This document shows, piece after piece, positions 60,031-64,000 of a stretch of 64,000 nucleotides of DNA. Positions within the stretch are counted from its first letter, which is position 1. The number at the start of each line of letters is the position of its first letter. The position numbers and the translations under genes are program-made. This DNA comes from CAYGWX01 sp964353855 [NCBI: uncultured bacterium] (lineage in GTDB: Bacteria; Edwardsbacteria; CAYGWX01). The stretch lies in assembly GCA_964353855.1 (NCBI GenBank), contig CAYGWX010000001.1:155989-219988 (forward strand). Direction: 5' to 3'. The notes under the pieces are model-generated. The model worked only from the letters and a program-made list of their open reading frames with translations. It ran no database searches and was not told where the DNA came from.

Positions 60031-62778
60031 ATGAGAAACAGGGTCGGTACGCTTATCGGCGCAGCGTTGTTCCTTATCGCCTTCGTCGTCTACCTCCGGA
60101 CCACGTCCCCGACCACGGCGTTCTGGGACCCCGGGGAATTCAATTCCGCTTCCTACATCCTGGGCATCCCCCATCCTCCGGGGTATCCGATGCTGACCCT
60201 GATGGACCGGGTGGCGATCATGGTTCTGGCGCCGCTGGGCAAGACCGTGGCCTGGCGCGTGGACTTCCTCTCCTCCCTGGTCTCCGCCACCACGGTGCTT
60301 TTGGTCTTCCTCCTGGTGGTGAAGCTCATCAAACGCTGGAAGGGGGAGCCCCGGGACTGGCTGGACGAGTTCAGCCTTTACGGCGCGGGAGCCGTGGCCT
60401 CCCTCTGCATCGCCTTCGCCTACACCTTCTGGTTCAACGCCATCGAATCCACGCCTTTCGCCACGGCCCACATGCTGATGACCCTCACCCTCTACCTCAT
60501 CCTGCGCTGGCAGGAGCGGCTCTCCCAGAAGGGCGTGCGCAAGCTCCTCCTGCTCATCACCTACATCTGGGGCGCGGGGGTGGGCATCCACCTGGGGGTC
60601 ATCCAGATCTTTCCGGCCATCCTGCTGTTCGTCTTCCTGGTGCGCTGGAGGGACTTCCTCGAGCCCAAGTTCCTGGCCCTGGCCGTGCTCCTGTTCTTCC
60701 TGGGGCTGACCGTGCACGCCCATTTGGTCATCCGGGCCCACATCGACCCGGCGATCAACGAGTGCGAGCCCCGGGACTGGTCCAGCCTGCTGTACGTTTT
60801 GGAGCGCAAGCAGTATGAGCCCTTCAACTGGCACATCCGCCGGGCGGACTTCTGGCCCTACCAGTTCGGGCACATGTTCGTGCGCTACTTTCTCTGGCAG
60901 TGGAACGTCGCCGCGAGCTCCCTGCCCGGGGCCGTCGGCGACCTGGTTTATTCCGGCGGGCCCAAAGCCCATTACGCCAGGATGTGGGTTCCGGCTGCGG
61001 TGGGCTTTCTCCACGCCATCCCGGCCCTGCTTCTGACCCTGGGCATCTACGCCCTGGGCGTCCTGGGCATCTCGACCCACATCCGCATGGAGAAGCGGGG
61101 CGGGCTCATCTTCGGCCTGGCCTTCCTCTGGGGCTTCTTCTGCCTGGGCGTGTTGCCGTCCCTGGGCCTCGATCCGACCATCGGCGTGATTTTGGGGATG
61201 GCCGGCTATCTCTTCGCGCTCATCCTGGCCTTCCGCCGCATCGAGGGCGAGGCCAAGACCTTCCCGCTCCTGTCCGCGGCCTTCTTTCTGGGCAGCGTGG
61301 CCTTCGTGTTCTACAACAACATGATCGACCCCCAGGTGCGCGACCGGGACTACGTGTTCAGCCCGGCCTTCATCCTGTTCTCGATCTGGATCGGGATCGG
61401 CGCCTGGCAGGCCCTGGCCTTCCTGCGGGGGAAGCTCAAAGCCTGGGAGCGCTACGCCGTCCCGGCCGGCGCCGTGGCCCTGATCCTTTTAGCCTTCCAG
61501 CCGATGCTCACCTATTTCCGCATCAACGACCGCTCTGGGAACTGGATTCCCTTCGAGTACGCCCGGAACATCCTGGAGTCCTGCGAGCAGGACGGCATCA
61601 TCTTCACCAACGGGGACAACGACACCTTCCCGCTCTGGTACGCCCAGTGTGTGGAGGGGGTCAGGCCGGACGTCCGGGTGGCCAACCTTTCGCTCATCAA
61701 CACCAACTGGTATATCAAGCAATTGAAACGCGGCTACGACCCCCAGAGGATCGGCTGGTACCGCCGGACCTTCGGCTGGCTGAATTTCTTCAAGAGCGGC
61801 CAGAGGCCCTACTCCCCGCCTGCGCCGTTGAACCTCTCCGAGGAGCTGATCGACAAGCTCCTGCCCTTCCAGACCCAGGACGGGCGGGTGTTCTACGTGG
61901 CCACGGTGGCGGTCAAGGACATCATCGCGGCCAATGCCGGGAAGGGAGGGGGGGCCAAGGGCCTCCTGCCCACGGTGGACATCCTGCCCCCCGCCCAGTA
62001 CCAGGAGAAGGTCTTCGCCCAGCCTTACCGGGAGAAGTACCCGATCTACTTCTCGGTCACGGTCCAGGAGGACAACCTGATGGACCTCCAGCCCAACCTG
62101 CGGATGGAGGGCTTCGTGTACCGCGTGGTGCCCGAGAACACCTGGAACAAACAGCCGGACGTGGAGCGCACCGAGCGCAATCTCTACCAGAAGTACACCT
62201 ACACCTCGGTCCACGACCCCCAGGTGTTCAAGGACGAGAACACCTCCAACCTCCTGCGGAACTACGCCTCCACCCACTTCCAGCTGGGCGTGGCCTACCG
62301 CAAGCTGAACCAGCCGGAAAAGGCTATCAAGGAGTTCGAGGAGGCCCGAAAGATCGCCCCGGACGAGGCGGCGAACCTGAACCTGCTGGGGGTCACCTAC
62401 GCCGAGATGGGCCGCTACCCCGAGGCCCTGGAGAATTTCCGCAAGCTCCGGGAGGCGGAGCCCAATCATCCCTACAGCTACGAGCAGGCCGGGCGCATCA
62501 TGCTGGCCATGGGGATGAAGGACTCGGCCGAGGCCTACCTGGTCAAGGGGATGGGGGTGGACCCGAACTACCCCGGGACCTATCTCCAGCTCTACCAGCT
62601 CTACCGCTCGGAGAAGGACACCGCCCGGGCGATCCACATCCTGGAGTCCTGGCGGCGGGCCCATCCCTACGACTCCACGGTGATTCAGGAGATGGAGCAG
62701 TACCGCAAGGAGATCACCTCCGGGAAGCGGGAGACCATGGTGGTGAAGCTCCCGACCATTCCGGTGCAGATCCGGTAG
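60031..62778 (+). CDS. DUF2723 membrane glycosyltransferase with TPR tail
   Basis: 915 aa. DUF2723 (GT117-like, related to protein O-mannosyltransferases): SPTTAFWDPGEFNSASYILGIPHPPGYPML in the first loop, whose WDPGEF carries the expected acidic residue; about 12 helices to ~residue 500; then an extracytoplasmic segment (GIIFTNGDNDTFPLWYAQ...). Residues ~740-900 are TPR units (LRNYASTHFQLGVAYRKLNQPEKAIKEFEEARKIAPDEAANLNLLGVTYAEMGRYPEAL). Such proteins are frequent in Bacteroidetes and related groups with O-glycosylated secreted proteins, which fits the sorting-domain proteins in this window. Confidence 0.9.
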   Translation: MRNRVGTLIGAALFLIAFVVYLRTTSPTTAFWDPGEFNSASYILGIPHPPGYPMLTLMDRVAIMVLAPLGKTVAWRVDFLSSLVSATTVLLVFLLVVKLIKRWKGEPRDWLDEFSLYGAGAVASLCIAFAYTFWFNAIESTPFATAHMLMTLTLYLILRWQERLSQKGVRKLLLLITYIWGAGVGIHLGVIQIFPAILLFVFLVRWRDFLEPKFLALAVLLFFLGLTVHAHLVIRAHIDPAINECEPRDWSSLLYVLERKQYEPFNWHIRRADFWPYQFGHMFVRYFLWQWNVAASSLPGAVGDLVYSGGPKAHYARMWVPAAVGFLHAIPALLLTLGIYALGVLGISTHIRMEKRGGLIFGLAFLWGFFCLGVLPSLGLDPTIGVILGMAGYLFALILAFRRIEGEAKTFPLLSAAFFLGSVAFVFYNNMIDPQVRDRDYVFSPAFILFSIWIGIGAWQALAFLRGKLKAWERYAVPAGAVALILLAFQPMLTYFRINDRSGNWIPFEYARNILESCEQDGIIFTNGDNDTFPLWYAQCVEGVRPDVRVANLSLINTNWYIKQLKRGYDPQRIGWYRRTFGWLNFFKSGQRPYSPPAPLNLSEELIDKLLPFQTQDGRVFYVATVAVKDIIAANAGKGGGAKGLLPTVDILPPAQYQEKVFAQPYREKYPIYFSVTVQEDNLMDLQPNLRMEGFVYRVVPENTWNKQPDVERTERNLYQKYTYTSVHDPQVFKDENTSNLLRNYASTHFQLGVAYRKLNQPEKAIKEFEEARKIAPDEAANLNLLGVTYAEMGRYPEALENFRKLREAEPNHPYSYEQAGRIMLAMGMKDSAEAYLVKGMGVDPNYPGTYLQLYQLYRSEKDTARAIHILESWRRAHPYDSTVIQEMEQYRKEITSGKRETMVVKLPTIPVQIR

Positions 62779-62803
62779 TCAGGCGAACCTTCAATTTATC
62801 GGG

Positions 62804-62833
62804 TAGGCGGGATCTTCTGATCCCGCCTATTTA
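62804..62833 (+). terminator. Rho-independent terminator
   Basis: TAGGCGGGATC / GATCCCGCCTA perfect 11-bp stem (62804-62814, 62819-62829) with TTCT loop and a short TTTA tail. Ends the DUF2723 gene. Confidence 0.8.
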
Positions 62834-62894
62834 CTTGGGCGTAGGGGCGGTAGCTCTATCGTCCTCCTTTCCAATGGGGATCACCCCCAAGCCT

Positions 62895-62922
62895 CGTCAT
62901 GCCAAACTTGTTTCGGCATCTC
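62895..62922. repeat. Dispersed repeat (GTCATGCC...GGCATCTC)
   Basis: CGTCATGCCAAACTTGTTTC followed by GGCATCTC, a core widespread as an intergenic repeat in bacterial genomes. Confidence 0.6.
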
Positions 62923-62952
62923 TTTTGTTACCATTCTGGACGTGTCTTCGTA

Positions 62953-62979
62953 GTCATTCCCGCGCAGGCGGGAATCCAG
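62953..62979. repeat. GTCATTCCCGC / GCGGGAATCCAG palindromic repeat
   Basis: ATTCCCGC and GCGGGAAT arms around GCAG. Matches 21251-21277 with one difference in the loop region. Confidence 0.75.
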
Positions 62980-63380
62980 TGACTTTGCTGTTGCTTTCTA
63001 CCGTCTCCCTACCGTAGCGAATCCATCCATTGATTCCAGCGGTTTTTATCCCCTCCCCCCTCACTATTCAGGCCCGATAAGGCTTTTTTTCAAGGTGCGT
63101 TCGAGGGCTTACGAGGAACAACCCCTTCGTAACCGGCTTATCCCGCTACGCTTAAGAAAAATCATCCGTTCGTAAGTCGGTTTTATATGGGAGTACCCCT
63201 TACGAGCAACCCTTAACCCGGCAGGCAGACGAGCAGGAAACCCACCAAACCGTCAGACACCCCACCGACCCCATCCCAGCACCCCTCAGAAACGCCATAA
63301 ATGCCCCACCTTTAGCCCCAGACCCCTGAGACCATGTTCTGACCCCACCCCACCCTCCCAAATAGCCCCAGCCCTCCAAA

Positions 63381-63409
63381 CCTACCCTCCCCCTTTGGGG
63401 GAGGGTAGG
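63381..63409. other. Perfect 13-bp hairpin
   Basis: CCTACCCTCCCCC (63381-63393), loop TTT, GGGGGAGGGTAGG (63397-63409). No T-run and no gene directly upstream; possible structured element or mini-repeat. Confidence 0.7.
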
Positions 63410-63428
63410 AGCCTCAAATAAGTGTCAC

Positions 63429-63483
63429 CAAGCCAGAATCAAGCCAGAACCAAGTCAGAACCAAGCCAGAACCAAGCCGGTTT
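63429..63483. repeat. 11-bp tandem repeat (CAAGCCAGAAC)
   Basis: Five consecutive units: CAAGCCAGAAT, CAAGCCAGAAC, CAAGTCAGAAC, CAAGCCAGAAC, CAAGCCGGTTT. Confidence 0.88.
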
Positions 63484-63665
63484 GCACAAACCTTAATCGC
63501 CCACCTGTGCACCACCCATGGACCACCCCTATAGGGCCTCCCCCGACCCGCTCGGCCAGTTCAGCAGGGAAGCAGGAGGAATAAAAAGTAGCGGGTAGAG
63601 AGCAGAGAGAGAAGATACGGGGATCGAAAAGACCTCTCTGCGCTCCCAAAACCGTCACACCACCC

Positions 63666-63695
63666 TTGACAGACCCTTTTCATTTCTGGTAAAGT
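63666..63695 (+). promoter_or_regulatory. Sigma-70-type promoter with ~105-nt structured leader
   Basis: TTGACA (63666-63671), 18-bp spacer, TAAAGT (63690-63695). The leader to the ATG at 63809 contains CCCCGT...ACGGGG (around 63765-63784), a stem that ends about 15 bases before the ribosome-binding site. Confidence 0.6.
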
Positions 63696-63808
63696 AACGG
63701 ACAGATATCGCACCCAGCGCAGCACTTCGACCGCCTGATGCACCTCGGGCCGCTGAGCGACCCCGTGACCTGTGCGGTGACGGGGTAGGGGAAAAGAAAA
63801 GAGGAAAA

Positions 63809-63976
63809 ATGGATACCAAAGACATTGAGAAATTAATGGCAGAGCTTGCCGAAGGCTCAGATATGGTCATAGCCAATCCTAAATATATTGAAGAACTTGA
63901 AAACCAGGGTTTTCCTTTTGAGCATAACCCGCCCCCTACTATTGATCAAGGGTATAGTCGCATTCCAGCCACCTAA
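63809..63976 (+). CDS. 55-aa hypothetical protein
   Basis: The ATG at 63809 is preceded by AAAGAGGAAAA. The product is acidic (MDTKDIEKLMAELAEGSDMV at the start) and ends PPPTIDQGYSRIPAT. No membrane segment or known motif. The gene is AT-rich with natural codon variety and has its own promoter. Another unit may begin at the window edge: GGTACAATGG is at 63980-63989 and an ATG at 63994. Confidence 0.5.
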   Translation: MDTKDIEKLMAELAEGSDMVIANPKYIEELENQGFPFEHNPPPTIDQGYSRIPAT

Positions 63977-64000
63977 TTTGGTACAATGGTGGCATGACGA

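Larger units (their letters stand above)
62830..63665. other. Gene-poor repeat-rich intergenic stretch
   Basis: About 0.84 kb with no supportable gene on either strand. Contents in order: a GTCATGCC...GGCATCTC repeat (62895-62922), the GTCATTCCCGC/GCGGGAATCCAG palindrome (62953-62979), an unassigned stretch with recurring TTCGTAA/CTTACGA (63090-63215), a C-rich strand (63230-63380), a 13-bp hairpin (63381-63409) and an 11-bp array (63429-63483). Minus-strand open frames of 60-73 codons exist but lack start signals. Confidence 0.7.

Noticed and set aside
58855-61080. 741-codon minus-strand frame
   Set aside because: Antisense to the GT2, methyltransferase and DUF2723 genes; composition is His/Gln/Gly-rich shadow.
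60900-63017. 705-codon plus-strand frame in another phase
   Set aside because: Shadow of the DUF2723 gene, Pro/Gly/Arg-rich, without motifs.
63455-63876. Three short minus-strand frames at the right end
   Set aside because: No start signals or promoters, overlap repeats and the promoter of the plus-strand gene; two overlap each other.

Overview
The window is about 64 kb of GC-rich bacterial chromosome, densely coded and mostly on the + strand. It has no rRNA, no recognisable tRNA, no CRISPR array and no transposase. Six secreted proteins end in a FlgD-like, type IX-style C-terminal domain (871, 21401, 23190, 36517, 41522, 43177). Together with the tilS-hpt-ftsH-folE-folP-cdaA block, a K+-independent H+-pyrophosphatase and TTGAC(A/T)-N17/18-TATAAT promoters, this points to an uncultured lineage near the FCB group, such as candidate division WOR-3 or TA06. 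That placement is inferred from protein style, not from a marker gene.

Layout. 1-2.3 kb: an AT-rich HEPN-like protein and a secreted repeat protein. 2.4-11.2 kb: two tandem copies of a four-gene membrane cassette, called A-B-C-D here (FN3 plus a conserved domain; 5-6-TM protein; double-anchored extracytoplasmic protein; 6-7-TM protein). Copy 2 is compact with overlapping genes. Copy 1 is opened by a 1.8-kb insertion holding a small asparaginase, a lipoprotein, a small membrane protein and a remnant of a third B gene. 11.2-17.1 kb: a lipoyl/octanoyl transferase, a PATAN/Roadblock signalling module with two small membrane proteins, and nadB. 17.1-21.0 kb: a 21-bp tandem repeat, then an APC permease with a universal stress protein and two TrkA/RCK proteins. 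21.4-27.9 kb: large secreted BNR/VPS10-type proteins and a phage-like hypothetical. 28-31 kb: an MFS transporter, then minus-strand methyltransferase, DoxX/MauE and rhodanese genes. 31.3-36.2 kb: hppA and an acyl-CoA synthetase (ADP-forming)-GNAT fusion. 36.5-44.6 kb: a secreted subtilase, a YVTN lipoprotein, an M2/M3-like peptidase and two tandem kelch-like paralogues. 45-49 kb: MoxR ATPase, membrane glycosyltransferase, YjbQ, alpha/beta hydrolase. 49-58 kb: tilS-hpt-ftsH-folE, an AT-rich two-gene island, folP-cdaA. 58-62.8 kb: GT2, methyltransferase, DUF2723/TPR glycosyltransferase. 62.8-64 kb: about 1 kb rich in repeats and hairpins, then a 55-aa protein with its own promoter.

How the parts may work together. 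The A-B-C-D cassette looks like one membrane complex with two conserved non-membrane domains. I recognise no characterised function for it, and it is the best candidate here for an undescribed system. The APC/USP/TrkA cluster has the parts of a nucleotide-gated transporter, and cdaA in the same window supplies a plausible ligand (c-di-AMP). The intergenic DNA carries many short-period tandem repeats (7, 8, 11 and 21 bp), some of which have entered coding regions.
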